DNA of 64,000 nucleotides from Paenibacillus caui (GTDB lineage: Bacteria > Bacillota > Bacilli > Paenibacillales > Paenibacillaceae). The stretch covers positions 62,001 to 126,000 of the forward strand of contig NZ_JAIOGQ010000011.1 in the NCBI RefSeq assembly GCF_019904135.1, written 5' to 3'. The notes below the pieces were generated by a model. The model saw only the letters and a program-made list of their open reading frames with translations, was not told where the DNA came from and made no database searches. Below, piece by piece: positions 24,061 to 33,485 of the stretch (position 1 is the first letter of the stretch; each line of letters opens with the position of its first letter). The translations under genes were made by a program, and so were the position numbers.

Positions 24061-25737
24061 GTGACTGCCATATCGTTGATTTCCATAGCGTTAACCTTAC
24101 TGCTGGCGTTCTTGCTTGCTCGCCCGGCAGGCTTGTATATCGCTTATGCGTTCCATAATGAGGGAACCAGGTTGGACAGATGGTTCGGACCGCTGGAAAA
24201 GCTGATCTTTTCCATAGGGGGGATTCGCCGGAACAACCAGAACTGGAAGCAGTATGCAGCTTCGGTGGTATTAAGCAATACGGTCATGATTATTCTCGTT
24301 TATCTGATTCTCAGGTTTCAAGGAGTGCTGCCGCTGAATCCAAGCGGTGTTGCTTCTATGGAGCCGACTACTGCCTTTCATACAGCCATTAGCTTCATGA
24401 CCAATACGGACCAGCAGCATTATAGCGGAGAAATCGGATTGTCTTATTTTTCTCAAATGATCGCGATTGTATTTATGATGTTTACAGCGCCGGCTTCTTT
24501 GCTTGCCGTAGCCATTGCCTTTATTCGCGGGCTTGCCGGGAAGCCGCTGGGTAACTTTTTTGTAGATATGATCCGCGGGATTACCCGGATTCTGCTTCCC
24601 GTAGCGCTTGTTATGGCGGTGATCTTCATCGCGCTCGGCGTGCCTCAAACGCTTGAGCCGACCGCGGTTGTGAATACGCTGGAGGGAGCCAAACAGGAAA
24701 TTGCCCGGGGTCCCGTCGGTTCTTTCTTGTCTATTAAAGAGTTCGGCAACAACGGCGGCGGATTTTTTGGTATGAACTCGGCCCATCCGTTTGAGAATCC
24801 TGGCGGATTCAGCAATTTCCTGCAAATTTTGTTGATGCTGCTGCTTCCTGCCGCGTTGCCCTTCACCTATGGGAAAATGGTCGGAAATAAAAAACAGGGA
24901 CGCGTTCTTTTCGTCTCCATGGCCATGCTGCTGATTGTGCTTCTCGGCATATCTTTGGCCAGTGAGAATGCGGGGAACCCGGCGATCAATGCGCTGGGCA
25001 TCCAGCATCAGCAAGGGTCGATGGAAGGGAAAGAAGTACGGTTCGGCGCAGCCCAGTCCTCCTTCTATTCGGTTGTGACGACGGCTACGGAAACCGGCGC
25101 CGTGAATACGATGCACGATTCGCTCACTCCAATCGGCGGTCTGGTTGCGCTTGGAAATATGATGCTAAACACGGTATTTGGCGGTGTGGGAGCCGGCTTT
25201 ATCAACGTCCTGATGTATGCCATGGTTGCGGTCTTCTTATCCGGATTAATGGTTGGACGAACACCGGAATTCCTGGGCAAAAAGATTGAAGGCAAAGAGA
25301 TGAAGCTTATCGCCATTACCTTGATCATCAGCCCCTTGCTCGTTCTTGTACCAACGGCCTTGGCATTGTACACGAACGCGGATACGATTTCCAATCCGGG
25401 CTTTCATGGTTTGACTCAAGTGCTGTATGAATATACTTCCGCTGCCGCCAACAACGGCTCGGGATTTGAGGGCCTGGGGGATGCGACTCCTTTCTGGAAC
25501 ATTACGACCGGAATTGTTATGTTTCTGGGCAGATATTTCTCCGTGATTACGATGCTCGCCATTGCCGGATCCTTGGCAGCCAAGAAACCGGTGCCCGAAA
25601 CCTCCGGCACATTCCGTACGGATAACGTCGTATTCGCCGGTGTTTTCCTGGTAACCGTACTGATTGTCGGAGCGTTAACGTTCTTCCCGGCTGTAGCATT
25701 AGGTCCAATTGCCGAGCATTTGACGCTAAAACCATAG
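24061..25737 (+). CDS. kdpA: KdpA, potassium-binding subunit
   Basis: A 558-residue channel-like subunit of the high-affinity KdpFABC potassium pump. The selectivity-filter regions are recognisable, for example TAISFMTNTDQQHY near 110 and EFGNNGGGFFGMNSAHPFENP split around residues 223-243. About ten hydrophobic helices are visible. Start is GTG 24061 after AGGAGG. Full-length and intact; lies in the usual order kdpF-A-B-C. Confidence 0.97.
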   Translation: MTAISLISIALTLLLAFLLARPAGLYIAYAFHNEGTRLDRWFGPLEKLIFSIGGIRRNNQNWKQYAASVVLSNTVMIILVYLILRFQGVLPLNPSGVASMEPTTAFHTAISFMTNTDQQHYSGEIGLSYFSQMIAIVFMMFTAPASLLAVAIAFIRGLAGKPLGNFFVDMIRGITRILLPVALVMAVIFIALGVPQTLEPTAVVNTLEGAKQEIARGPVGSFLSIKEFGNNGGGFFGMNSAHPFENPGGFSNFLQILLMLLLPAALPFTYGKMVGNKKQGRVLFVSMAMLLIVLLGISLASENAGNPAINALGIQHQQGSMEGKEVRFGAAQSSFYSVVTTATETGAVNTMHDSLTPIGGLVALGNMMLNTVFGGVGAGFINVLMYAMVAVFLSGLMVGRTPEFLGKKIEGKEMKLIAITLIISPLLVLVPTALALYTNADTISNPGFHGLTQVLYEYTSAAANNGSGFEGLGDATPFWNITTGIVMFLGRYFSVITMLAIAGSLAAKKPVPETSGTFRTDNVVFAGVFLVTVLIVGALTFFPAVALGPIAEHLTLKP

Positions 25738-25764
25738 ACTGGGCTATCCATGGAGGAGAAGAGT

Positions 25765-27792
25765 ATGAGCACAAGAAAAAGATCATTGAATAAAGAGATT
25801 GTCAATCATGCGGTCAAGGAGGCTTTTATCAAATTGGATCCGCGGATTATGATCCGCAATCCCATCATGTTTGTAGTTGAAGTCGGATTCGTGATTACAC
25901 TGTTCCTTATTTTTGTGCCGAATGCATTTGGAACAGCGGTCTCTGCCGGTTTTAATATAGCTGTAGCGTTAATCCTGCTCTTCACCGTTCTGTTCGCGAA
26001 CTTTGCCGAGGCGTTGGCCGAAGGCCGGGGTAAAGCGCAGGCGGATTCGCTAAAACAGACCAAAAAAGAAATTTCGGCGAACAAGGTGAGCGGGAATACG
26101 GTTAAACAAGTTCCTTCTACGGATTTGCGAAAAGGAGACATCGTCATTGTATCCCAAGGGGAAATGATCCCCGGGGACGGAGAAGTCATCGAAGGCTTGG
26201 CATCGGTCGACGAATCCGCCATTACAGGCGAATCCGCACCCGTTATCAAAGAGGCAGGCGGAGATTTCAGTTCGGTGACCGGAGGAACCCGGGTCATCAG
26301 CGACCAGATCAAAGTGCGCATCTCCAGCGATCCGGGCGAATCCTTTCTGGATCGCATGATCTCTCTGGTGGAAGGAGCATCGCGCCAAAAAACGCCGAAT
26401 GAAATTGCTTTAAATACGGTACTGGTCAGCTTGACCATCATCTTCCTCATCGTCGTGATCACGCTTCCGTTTTTCGCCGATTACCTGAATATCCAGCTGG
26501 CGGTTCCGGTGCTTGTTGCCCTGCTCGTCTGCCTCATTCCGACAACGATTGGCGGGCTGCTGTCGGCGATCGGGATTGCCGGTATGGACCGGGTTACGCA
26601 GTTTAATGTGCTGGCCATGTCAGGGAAAGCGGTCGAAGCCTCCGGAGATATCAACACGATTATTCTGGACAAAACGGGAACGATTACGTACGGAAACCGG
26701 ATGGCGAGCGAGCTGGTTCCCGTCGGGACCCATGAGCTTAAGGAAGTATCCGAATGGGTGGCCGTAAGCTCCATCCATGATGAAACGCCCGAAGGCCGGT
26801 CCGTATTGGAGCTTCTGAAAAAACAAGGGTTTGAATTTGATGCCTCTGTAGCTGACGGGGCGGAGTTTATCGAATTCAAAGCGGAGACCCGAATGAGCGG
26901 CATGGATTTGAAGGACGGCCGCAAGGTTCGGAAAGGCGCCGTTGATGCGGTGAAGCAATGGGTAGAGAGCCAGGGAGGCATCATTCCGGATAATTTGAAC
27001 CAAAACCGGGACGCCATCGCTTCGGCCGGGGGCACCCCGCTCGCCGTGGCCGTTGACAAGACGATCTACGGGCTTATCTATCTGAAGGATACGGTGAAAC
27101 CGGGGATGCGGGAACGTTTTGACCAGATGAGAAAAATGGGGATCAAGACGATCATGTGTACCGGTGACAATCCGTTAACGGCGGCGACGATTGCCAGAGA
27201 AGCCGGGGTTGACGATTATATTGCCGAGAGCAAGCCTGAAGATAAAATTGCGGTTATTCGCCGCGAACAGGCGGAAGGGAAGCTTGTCGCCATGACCGGG
27301 GACGGCACGAACGATGCGCCGGCGCTTGCCCAGGCGGACGTCGGGATTGCCATGAACAGCGGGACGGTTGCCGCCAAAGAAGCGGCGAATATGGTTGACC
27401 TTGATTCCGATCCGTCCAAAATTATCGAGGTGGTTGCGATCGGCAAGCAGCTCCTGATGACGCGCGGCGCTCTAACCACGTTCAGCATCGCGAATGATAT
27501 TGCGAAGTATTTTGCGATTATTCCCGCGATGTTCATGCTGGCTATTCCCGGGATGGAAGCCTTGAATATCATGAAATTGCATTCTCCCATGTCTGCGATC
27601 CTGTCCGCGCTGATTTTTAACGCGATCATTATTCCGCTGCTGATCCCGCTGGCTATGAAAGGTGTGGCTTATAAGCCCATGAGCTCGTCGCAGCTGCTCA
27701 GCCGCAACCTGCTCATTTACGGATTAGGCGGCGTCGTTGTCCCGTTCATCGGAATCAAAGTAATTGATCTGATTGTTCAGCTATGGGTCTAG
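25765..27792 (+). CDS. kdpB: KdpB, P-type ATPase subunit
   Basis: A 675-residue P-type ATPase that energises K+ uptake. Visible motifs: TGES in the actuator domain (about 152), the phosphorylated aspartate in DKTGTITYG (about 301) and the hinge [16 protein letters not shown] near 512. ATG 25765 was chosen because GGAGGAGA lies six bases upstream; the frame is open from ATG 25750. It overlaps the open frame of kdpC slightly, as in most kdp operons. Confidence 0.97.
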   Translation: MSTRKRSLNKEIVNHAVKEAFIKLDPRIMIRNPIMFVVEVGFVITLFLIFVPNAFGTAVSAGFNIAVALILLFTVLFANFAEALAEGRGKAQADSLKQTKKEISANKVSGNTVKQVPSTDLRKGDIVIVSQGEMIPGDGEVIEGLASVDESAITGESAPVIKEAGGDFSSVTGGTRVISDQIKVRISSDPGESFLDRMISLVEGASRQKTPNEIALNTVLVSLTIIFLIVVITLPFFADYLNIQLAVPVLVALLVCLIPTTIGGLLSAIGIAGMDRVTQFNVLAMSGKAVEASGDINTIILDKTGTITYGNRMASELVPVGTHELKEVSEWVAVSSIHDETPEGRSVLELLKKQGFEFDASVADGAEFIEFKAETRMSGMDLKDGRKVRKGAVDAVKQWVESQGGIIPDNLNQNRDAIASAGGTPLAVAVDKTIYGLIYLKDTVKPGMRERFDQMRKMGIKTIMCTGDNPLTAATIAREAGVDDYIAESKPEDKIAVIRREQAEGKLVAMTGDGTNDAPALAQADVGIAMNSGTVAAKEAANMVDLDSDPSKIIEVVAIGKQLLMTRGALTTFSIANDIAKYFAIIPAMFMLAIPGMEALNIMKLHSPMSAILSALIFNAIIIPLLIPLAMKGVAYKPMSSSQLLSRNLLIYGLGGVVVPFIGIKVIDLIVQLWV

Positions 27793-27806
27793 AAGAGGTG
27801 GATAAA

Positions 27807-28385
27807 ATGACAAGAACATTGATGGTTGCACTTAGAACAAGTATCGTCTTGATGGTGTTGTGCGGGCTTCTGTATCCGCTGGTTGTGACCGGAATCGCGC
27901 AAGCCGTTATGCCGGGCAAAGCGAATGGAAGCTTGATCTATAATGACAAGCATGAAGTTATAGGGTCCGAACTGATCGGACAGACGTTCACAGGTCCGAA
28001 CTATTTCCATGGCCGTGTTTCCAGCATTGATTACAATGGCGCGTCCTCTGGGTCCCCAAACTATGCTCCATCCAATGAAGCAATGATTAAACGTACGGCT
28101 GATGCCGTAGAGACTTGGAAAAAGGAAAATCCGGACGTCCCTGTCTCGGGCCTGCCGGTCGATTTGATTACCAATTCAGCTTCCGGGCTTGATCCGGATA
28201 TCACCCCGGAGGCAGCTAGAGCCCAGATCTCGCGAATCAGCAAAGCAACGGGCCTTTCAACCCATCAGTTGGAGGATCTGGTTCACAAGCATACGAAGAC
28301 CAGAGAACTGGGGATTTTTGGCGAACCGGTGGTAAATGTTCTGCAGTTAAATCTTGATTTGCAAAAAGAAGCGGCCGGCAAGTAG
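27807..28385 (+). CDS. kdpC: KdpC, periplasmic-side stabilising subunit
   Basis: A 192-residue protein with one N-terminal helix (about 10-32) and a soluble outer domain. The family motifs [17 protein letters not shown] and [11 protein letters not shown] are visible. ATG 27807 follows AGAGGTGG. It is intact and ends about 117 bases before the KdpD-like gene; the gap contains a hairpin (28444-28474) without a T run, which may lower read-through or tune translation. Confidence 0.96.
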   Translation: MTRTLMVALRTSIVLMVLCGLLYPLVVTGIAQAVMPGKANGSLIYNDKHEVIGSELIGQTFTGPNYFHGRVSSIDYNGASSGSPNYAPSNEAMIKRTADAVETWKKENPDVPVSGLPVDLITNSASGLDPDITPEAARAQISRISKATGLSTHQLEDLVHKHTKTRELGIFGEPVVNVLQLNLDLQKEAAGK

Positions 28386-28502
28386 ACAATAGGGCATTTT
28401 ACATGTAAATGGTAAATGGGAAGAGTTGTAAATCGCATGCTTATCCCTGCTTGAACCTGGAGTTCAGGCAGGGAATTGCTGCGTATGGGGAGGACTTTTG
28501 GG

Positions 28503-30830
28503 ATGGAAACCTTTCGCAGAAAGACCCCGGAAGAAATTTTAAAGTCGATATCGGACCTTCAGCGCGGAAGATTAAAAGTATATATCGGGCCGGTAAGCGG
28601 ATCGGGGAAGACGTATCAGATGCTCCGGGAAGGCCAGGCGCTCAAAGCCCAGGGGATTGATGTGGTGCTGTGCGCCGTATCCACCAATCAGCGTCCCGGA
28701 ACGATGGACCAGCTTAGCGATCTGGAACGGATTCCGAGCCTGCATTGGTTCAAGAAGGGTGTAGAGCAGAAGGATTTGAATATGCCTGCAATTTTGGAGC
28801 GGAATCCCGAAGTTTTGCTGACGGACGGGCTCGCTCACAGAAATCAGAAGGGAGCGAGGTACCCCGGAAGATTTGAGGATATTCAATATTTGCTCTGCCA
28901 GGGAATCAGCGTGATTGCAACGATCAATGTCTATGAGCTGGAAGGCGCGGCCGATTTGGCAAGACAGCTGACTGGGATTAAAGCCGACCATTATCTCCCT
29001 ACTGAAGCTCTGGCGCTGGTAGACGAAATCTGTTTGGTTGACGTAACGCCCGAAAAAATTCTGGAGCGGTTCTCGGAAGGGGAGATCCGAAAAAGTCTTG
29101 GTCCTTCCATGATGAACAAGGAAAACCTGGGGAAATTGCGGGAGCTTGCCCTCCGGCTCGTCGCAGAGGATGTCAACGATTCGCTCGTCAAGCACCGTGA
29201 ATCGCTGGGACTTGAGGGAACCCCCGGAATCGCGGAAAAAGTGCTGGTGTCCGCGCAATATTATTGGAACGGCTCCATTCATATCCGCAGGGGGCAGCAA
29301 ATCGCCAAACGTTTGAATGCGGAACTGGAAGTGGTATCTTTTTGGAAGAAAGGGGCTCCGCTTTCCAAAGAAGCGGCGACTTTCAAGCGCGCTTTATGGA
29401 AGCTTGCGGATAAAATAGAGGCGAAGATCGATGAATTGCCCATCCGGTCTAAAAGAGATATTCCGAAGCTGATCGTAAGGTACGCTGTGCAGCATAATGT
29501 CACCCGTATTGTGATGGGGCATTCCAACCAGACGGTTTGGCAGGATTTGATCAAGGGATCCATTGCGAATGCCTTATTGAAGCAAATCCGGAATGTGGAC
29601 GTATTCTTTGTGGCGGACCGTTCCGAAAGCGACGGAGAGCGTCTTCTGCCGACCCGGCAAACTTCAGCCAGCCACGAATCGGACGCGTTTCACCGGTTAA
29701 GCGATCAGGAAATGATGCACAAGATTGAATCCATTCGCCGGGGAACTTTTAAGGTGTACATCGGCGCCGCTCCCGGTGTAGGCAAAACCTACAAAATGCT
29801 GCGCGAAGGAAACGATCTTCTGAAGAAAGGCATTGATGTCGTGATTGGCTTGCTGGAAACCCACGGACGTCAGGAAACGCTTGAGCAGGTTGGCGCTCTT
29901 ACGGCCATTCCGCGACTTGCCGCTGAATATCACGGAACCGTGCTGGAGGAAATGGACACTGAGGCTATACTGAGGCGCAACCCGGAGGTCGTGCTGGTTG
30001 ATGAGCTGGCGCATACCAACATTCCGGGCAGCAAGAACAAAAAAAGATATATGGATGTCATGGAGCTTCTTGACGCCGGTATCTCGGTCATTTCGACCGT
30101 GAATGTTCAGCATCTGGAAAGTCTGAATGATGCGGTGGAACAAATTACGGGAGTCCGTGTCAGGGAGACGGTTCCGGACCGCATTCTGCAGAACGCGGAC
30201 GAAGTGGAGCTTATTGATGTGACTCCGAGGGCGCTTCAGCAGCGCATGAAGGAAGGGAAAATCTATGCAAGATCCAAGGTGGATCAGGCCTTGGGCCATT
30301 TTTTCAAGATGGGGAACCTGATTGCCCTCCGGGAACTCGCTTTGCGTGAAATCGCCGATGATGTGGACGAACGTTTGGAAGCGTGGGAACGAGACGGTTC
30401 GCTGCGAGGACCGTGGCGGCGCAGGGAAGTTATTTATGTGTGCGTAACGCTGGGGCAGGGAGCTGAACGGCTGATACGCCGCGGCTTTCGGATCGCTTAC
30501 CGTTTAAAAGCCACCTGGTATGTAACGTATGTTCAGGATCGCAGACTGATTGGAGAAGAACAGAAGCGTCGGCTGAAAGAGCTGAAGGAATTGACGGAAC
30601 GGCTGGGCGGACATTTTAAAATGATTGAGAACGGAAACTTCAAACGGGTAGCTTATCTTCTGCTGGAGAGATCGAACAAACTAAACAGTACCCAGATTAT
30701 TATGGGACAATCGGGACGCTCGTGGCTGCGGAAATGGCTGCGCGGAGATGTGACCGGGGAGATTTTGCGGTCGGCCCGTCATGTTGACGTACTTGTGGTA
30801 GCGGACTTCGCTCGGGAGCAGAGGAAGTAG
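28503..30830 (+). CDS. Kinase-less double KdpD N-terminal sensor protein (KdpN-like fusion)
   Basis: A 775-residue soluble protein made of two tandem copies of the KdpD N-terminal half (KdpD domain plus universal-stress-protein-like domain) with no transmembrane region and no histidine kinase. Copy 2 is canonical: Walker A GAAPGVGKTYKM (about 421) and VLVDELAHTNIPGS (about 497). Copy 1 is degenerate: GPVSGSGKTYQM (29-40) and LLTDGLAHRNQKG (about 107), losing the DELAHTN acid. USP-like parts lie at about 245-400 and 640-775. ATG 28503 follows GGGGAGG. USP domains of some KdpD proteins bind c-di-AMP, which fits the riboswitches upstream. Its role is probably to modulate KdpFABC (inference). Confidence 0.85.
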   Translation: METFRRKTPEEILKSISDLQRGRLKVYIGPVSGSGKTYQMLREGQALKAQGIDVVLCAVSTNQRPGTMDQLSDLERIPSLHWFKKGVEQKDLNMPAILERNPEVLLTDGLAHRNQKGARYPGRFEDIQYLLCQGISVIATINVYELEGAADLARQLTGIKADHYLPTEALALVDEICLVDVTPEKILERFSEGEIRKSLGPSMMNKENLGKLRELALRLVAEDVNDSLVKHRESLGLEGTPGIAEKVLVSAQYYWNGSIHIRRGQQIAKRLNAELEVVSFWKKGAPLSKEAATFKRALWKLADKIEAKIDELPIRSKRDIPKLIVRYAVQHNVTRIVMGHSNQTVWQDLIKGSIANALLKQIRNVDVFFVADRSESDGERLLPTRQTSASHESDAFHRLSDQEMMHKIESIRRGTFKVYIGAAPGVGKTYKMLREGNDLLKKGIDVVIGLLETHGRQETLEQVGALTAIPRLAAEYHGTVLEEMDTEAILRRNPEVVLVDELAHTNIPGSKNKKRYMDVMELLDAGISVISTVNVQHLESLNDAVEQITGVRVRETVPDRILQNADEVELIDVTPRALQQRMKEGKIYARSKVDQALGHFFKMGNLIALRELALREIADDVDERLEAWERDGSLRGPWRRREVIYVCVTLGQGAERLIRRGFRIAYRLKATWYVTYVQDRRLIGEEQKRRLKELKELTERLGGHFKMIENGNFKRVAYLLLERSNKLNSTQIIMGQSGRSWLRKWLRGDVTGEILRSARHVDVLVVADFAREQRK

Positions 30831-30906
30831 GGAGAGGTGGAATGTCTTGTAAAAGAACAACTGGCTGTTGTCAGGCTAAAGTTGGCCCGCCATATGCTCT
30901 TTACTC

Positions 30907-30940
30907 AAAACCGGCTGTTTCGCAAACAGCCGGTTTTAGA
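30907..30940 (+). terminator. Strong bidirectional terminator closing the kdp operon
   Basis: AAAACCGGCTGTTT (30907-30920) and AAACAGCCGGTTTT (30924-30937) form a 14-base perfect stem with a three-base loop, with T runs readable on both strands. Confidence 0.9.
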
Positions 30941-30966
30941 AAAGAGGGGGGATATGTAGCTGGGTG

Positions 30967-31191
30967 CTATTTGCAGCAGAGCGCTCCTTCGCCGGATTCC
31001 AGCTTGGATTTCAAACTCGATAACACCTGTTCCCATGCTTGTACATGCCATTCCTTTGCCTGTTCCCATTCTTCAGAGCCTTTCCAGCCTTCGTGCTTCA
31101 CGGTCACCTTTGTCTCACCGTTCAGTGATTGGAAAGTAATATTTGAATTATATTTCGCCAATGCGACCGAAAATTCTTCTACTTTGCTCTT
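30967..31191 (-). pseudogene. C-terminal fragment of an AHSA1/SRPBCC-family protein
   Basis: The frame reads NITFQSLNGETKVTVKHEGW, then W-rich residues and EQVLSSLKSKLESG, the typical end of Aha1/SRPBCC proteins, which bind hydrophobic ligands. The family is normally about 140-160 residues; only about 74 codons remain and the N terminus is cut at a stop at 31192. No start with a binding site is seen. It is a decayed remnant between the kdp terminator and the arsenic cluster. Confidence 0.6.
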
Positions 31192-31231
31192 TTAATTACA
31201 TAACTGAATAACATTCAGGTTAAAATAATAA

Positions 31232-31260
31232 TTGACAACTACAACAGTTGTGTTTTATAA
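31232..31260 (+). promoter_or_regulatory. Promoter with embedded MarR operator
   Basis: TTGACA (31232-31237), 17 bases, TTATAA (31255-31260). The inverted repeat ACAACT-ACAAC-AGTTGT (31235-31251) fills the spacer, so a bound repressor would block polymerase directly. Confidence 0.8.
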
Positions 31261-31278
31261 ATAAGTCAGGTGATAAAA

Positions 31279-31743
31279 ATGGAAATGAAGCAAATCCAAC
31301 AGCATGTAAGCGTAAGAGAGATTCTCCAACTGCTTGTTCGCCGATTTGGGCTTCTGCAAAAGGACGGAGCCCAGTGCTGCGGTGTGACGGTGATTCAAAG
31401 TCATATCCTGTATGAACTGGAGCGCCGCCCGAGTATATCCTTGAATGAGCTGTCTCAGCTTCTTTCGATGGATACCGGCGCGATCAGCCGCCAAATTCAG
31501 CAGCTTGTTGAGCTCGGGCTGATCAACCGAATCCCCGATCCCAAGGATCGCCGGTATGTGGTGCTTTCTCTGACTGAAAAGGGGACTCGGCAGAGCCGGG
31601 AAATCGCCGTAACGATGGAAAGCTATGTGCAAAGCATCTTTCAATTCATTCCCGAAGATAAGCAGGAACAGGTGCTTGAAAGTCTTCAGATGCTGAGTGA
31701 AGCGATGAGCAAGAGCGCAAATTGCTGCACACCTCCTCTTTAA
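31279..31743 (+). CDS. MarR-type regulator with vicinal cysteines, probable arsenic sensor
   Basis: A 154-residue winged-helix regulator: SLNELSQLLSMDTGAISRQI is the recognition region (about 57-76) and DPKDRRYVVLSLTEKG the wing (about 90-105). A cysteine pair occurs in GAQCCGVT (about 33) and another at the C terminus (NCCTPPL). Such pairs are suited to bind As(III) or another soft metal. ATG 31279 follows AGGTGA. It controls the promoter containing the ACAACT repeat and probably the gene after it, where TTGACAAAGTCAA (31773-31785) forms a second inverted repeat. Metal specificity is inferred from the neighbours. Confidence 0.82.
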   Translation: MEMKQIQQHVSVREILQLLVRRFGLLQKDGAQCCGVTVIQSHILYELERRPSISLNELSQLLSMDTGAISRQIQQLVELGLINRIPDPKDRRYVVLSLTEKGTRQSREIAVTMESYVQSIFQFIPEDKQEQVLESLQMLSEAMSKSANCCTPPL

Positions 31744-31821
31744 TCGAGAGGAGATTATTTTTAGGGAAATAGTTGACAAAGTCAATTATTGTACTTGTTC
31801 GCTAAAAAGGGGGAGTTAAGC

Positions 31822-32310
31822 ATGGTTCATATCCGGCGAGCAACCACAGCGGACCTTCCAGGGATTCGGCATATCTACAATCAGGGAATCAAGGACCGCA
31901 TCGCTACGCTTGAAACAGATCCGAAAGACGAAGCATTTATGTCCTCTTGGTTCGAGAAGAGACAAGGACGGTACCTGGTCCTGGCAGCAGAAGAGGATGG
32001 AGCTATCGTAGGGTGGGCGTGCATCAATCCTTACAACTCTCGCTGCGCTTATAACGGCGTGGGAGATCTTTCGATCTATATCCACCGGGAACATCGCGGT
32101 CAAGGCATCGGTGCCAAGCTGCTGGGCGAACTGGAGCGAATCGGTAAAGAAGAGCGGTTTCACAAGTTTGTTTTGTTCACTTTCCCTTTTAACAGACTCG
32201 GGCAGGGGCTGTATCGGAAGACAGGATATCGGGAAGTCGGGGTTTTCCGGAACCAGGGTTTGTTGGATGGGAAATTTGTAGACGTTATGGCCATGGAGAA
32301 AATTTTATAA
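31822..32310 (+). CDS. arsN: GNAT acetyltransferase, ArsN-like (arsinothricin/phosphinothricin type)
   Basis: A 162-residue GNAT enzyme. The acetyl-CoA loop is visible in REHRGQGIGAKLL (about 93-105). The start IRRATTADLPGIRHIYNQG, the IKDRIATLETDP segment and the GLYRKTGYREVGVFRNQG end match the phosphinothricin/arsinothricin N-acetyltransferase group. It would acetylate the amino group of arsinothricin or phosphinothricin. ATG 31822 follows AGGGGGAG. Context with a Cys-rich protein and an ArsP-like permease supports the arsenic assignment, but methionine sulfoximine or glufosinate activity cannot be excluded. Confidence 0.78.
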   Translation: MVHIRRATTADLPGIRHIYNQGIKDRIATLETDPKDEAFMSSWFEKRQGRYLVLAAEEDGAIVGWACINPYNSRCAYNGVGDLSIYIHREHRGQGIGAKLLGELERIGKEERFHKFVLFTFPFNRLGQGLYRKTGYREVGVFRNQGLLDGKFVDVMAMEKIL

Positions 32311-32332
32311 TAACCATTAGGAGGAATTTGAA

Positions 32333-32533
32333 ATGAACATTTTCAGAAAAATGATGGGCAGAACAACCAATAACCAAGGCGGATGCTGTGGGGTGGAGAT
32401 TAAAGAAGTGACGGCAGAGGAACAGGCAGCTGCTTCAAACGATTGCTGCAGTACGGAAAAGCAAGTAACCGGCGAGTCTTCCTGCTGCAGCACGGAGACA
32501 AAGCACGAGCGGCAGTCCTCAGACAAAAATTAA
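32333..32533 (+). CDS. Small Cys-pair-rich protein in arsenic cluster
   Basis: A 66-residue protein with three cysteine pairs: GGCCGVEI (about 18), NDCCSTEK (about 37) and SSCCSTET (about 50), in an otherwise polar, probably disordered chain. A TAGGAGG site precedes ATG 32333. It lies between the acetyltransferase and permease genes on the same strand. The vicinal Cys pairs suggest binding of trivalent arsenic or another soft metal, perhaps delivering it to the permease or regulator (inference). I recognise no named family. Confidence 0.75.
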   Translation: MNIFRKMMGRTTNNQGGCCGVEIKEVTAEEQAAASNDCCSTEKQVTGESSCCSTETKHERQSSDKN

Positions 32534-32576
32534 CGCCAATTAGGCTTGCTAAACAAAATAAAACGAGGTGCTGTCT

Positions 32577-33443
32577 ATGTGGTTAAAGGTGCTTAACGAT
32601 TTCTTTTCCATCGCTTTGGAATTAACGATATTGTTTGTGGTCATTTCGTTCTTGATCAGCTTGCTCCAAAGTTTCATTCCATATGACAAGATGCAAAAGT
32701 ATTTGTCGGGCAAAAATTTGCCCCTGGGCGTCGCGGCTGCCTTGGTCTTCGCGTTTATTACGCCATTTTGCTCCTGCTCCACGATTCCGGTTGTGGTGAA
32801 CTTGCTGAACAAGAAGGTTCGTTTTGGCGTCGTGATGGTCTTCTTATTCTCTTCCCCGGTGCTTGATCCGACCATTATTACATTAATGGGAGCTATTCTG
32901 GGAATTAAAGTGGCTGTTGCTTACACCGTCATTACGTCTGTTCTATCCGTCATCATCGGCTTTGTGCTCGAAAGATTAGGGTTTGAATCGGCGGTAAAGA
33001 ACGTAGTCGTGACGGGATATCAGGAGCATCAGTCCAAATTCAGTTTGAAACAGGCTGCCAAAGAGACCCTCGTGCTCATAAAAACCGTCTATCCCTATCT
33101 GATCATCGGCGCGGCTATTGGCTCCGTTATTCACGGGCTTGTCCCGACAGAGTGGATTTCCCGTTATCTCGGCGGCAGCGAGTGGTGGCTTGTCCCGATC
33201 GCGGCCATTATCGGTATTCCTCTCTATATTCGGCTTTCGACCATGATTCCGTTGTCCCAAATTCTGATCATGAAAGGAATGGCGATTGCGCCCGTCATGT
33301 CGCTGATGATCAGTTCGGCAGGCGCAAGCTTGCCGGAAGTGACGCTGCTTAATTCGATTTTCCAAAGACGCCTGGTCGTAGCCTTCCTGATTTCGGTATT
33401 TTGCATGGCGACACTATCGGGACTGCTGTTCTATATGATTTGA
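32577..33443 (+). CDS. arsP: ArsP/DUF318-family permease
   Basis: A 288-residue membrane protein with about eight hydrophobic segments. The family hallmark FCSCSTIPVVVNLL (about 64-77) carries the conserved cysteines, and FSSPVLDPTIITLMG follows. ArsP exports trivalent organoarsenicals such as methylarsenite; other members have been tied to copper or zinc efflux. ATG 32577 follows GAGGTG by six bases; GTG 32568 is an alternative. Last gene of the cluster, convergent with the GntR gene. Confidence 0.78.
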   Translation: MWLKVLNDFFSIALELTILFVVISFLISLLQSFIPYDKMQKYLSGKNLPLGVAAALVFAFITPFCSCSTIPVVVNLLNKKVRFGVVMVFLFSSPVLDPTIITLMGAILGIKVAVAYTVITSVLSVIIGFVLERLGFESAVKNVVVTGYQEHQSKFSLKQAAKETLVLIKTVYPYLIIGAAIGSVIHGLVPTEWISRYLGGSEWWLVPIAAIIGIPLYIRLSTMIPLSQILIMKGMAIAPVMSLMISSAGASLPEVTLLNSIFQRRLVVAFLISVFCMATLSGLLFYMI

Positions 33444-33485
33444 GTCCTGGGCCATATGCGCACACTCGCCTTATGTTCTTTGAGC

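Noticed and set aside
28444-28474. Terminator between kdpC and the KdpD-like gene
   Set aside because: The hairpin (CCCTGC / GCAGGG) is real but no T run follows, so I treat it as a possible mRNA structure rather than a terminator.
30842-31195. A 117-codon plus-strand frame after the kdp gene with a passable binding site
   Set aside because: It runs straight through the perfect terminator hairpin at 30907-30937 and opposite the AHSA1 fragment; its protein has no domain character.
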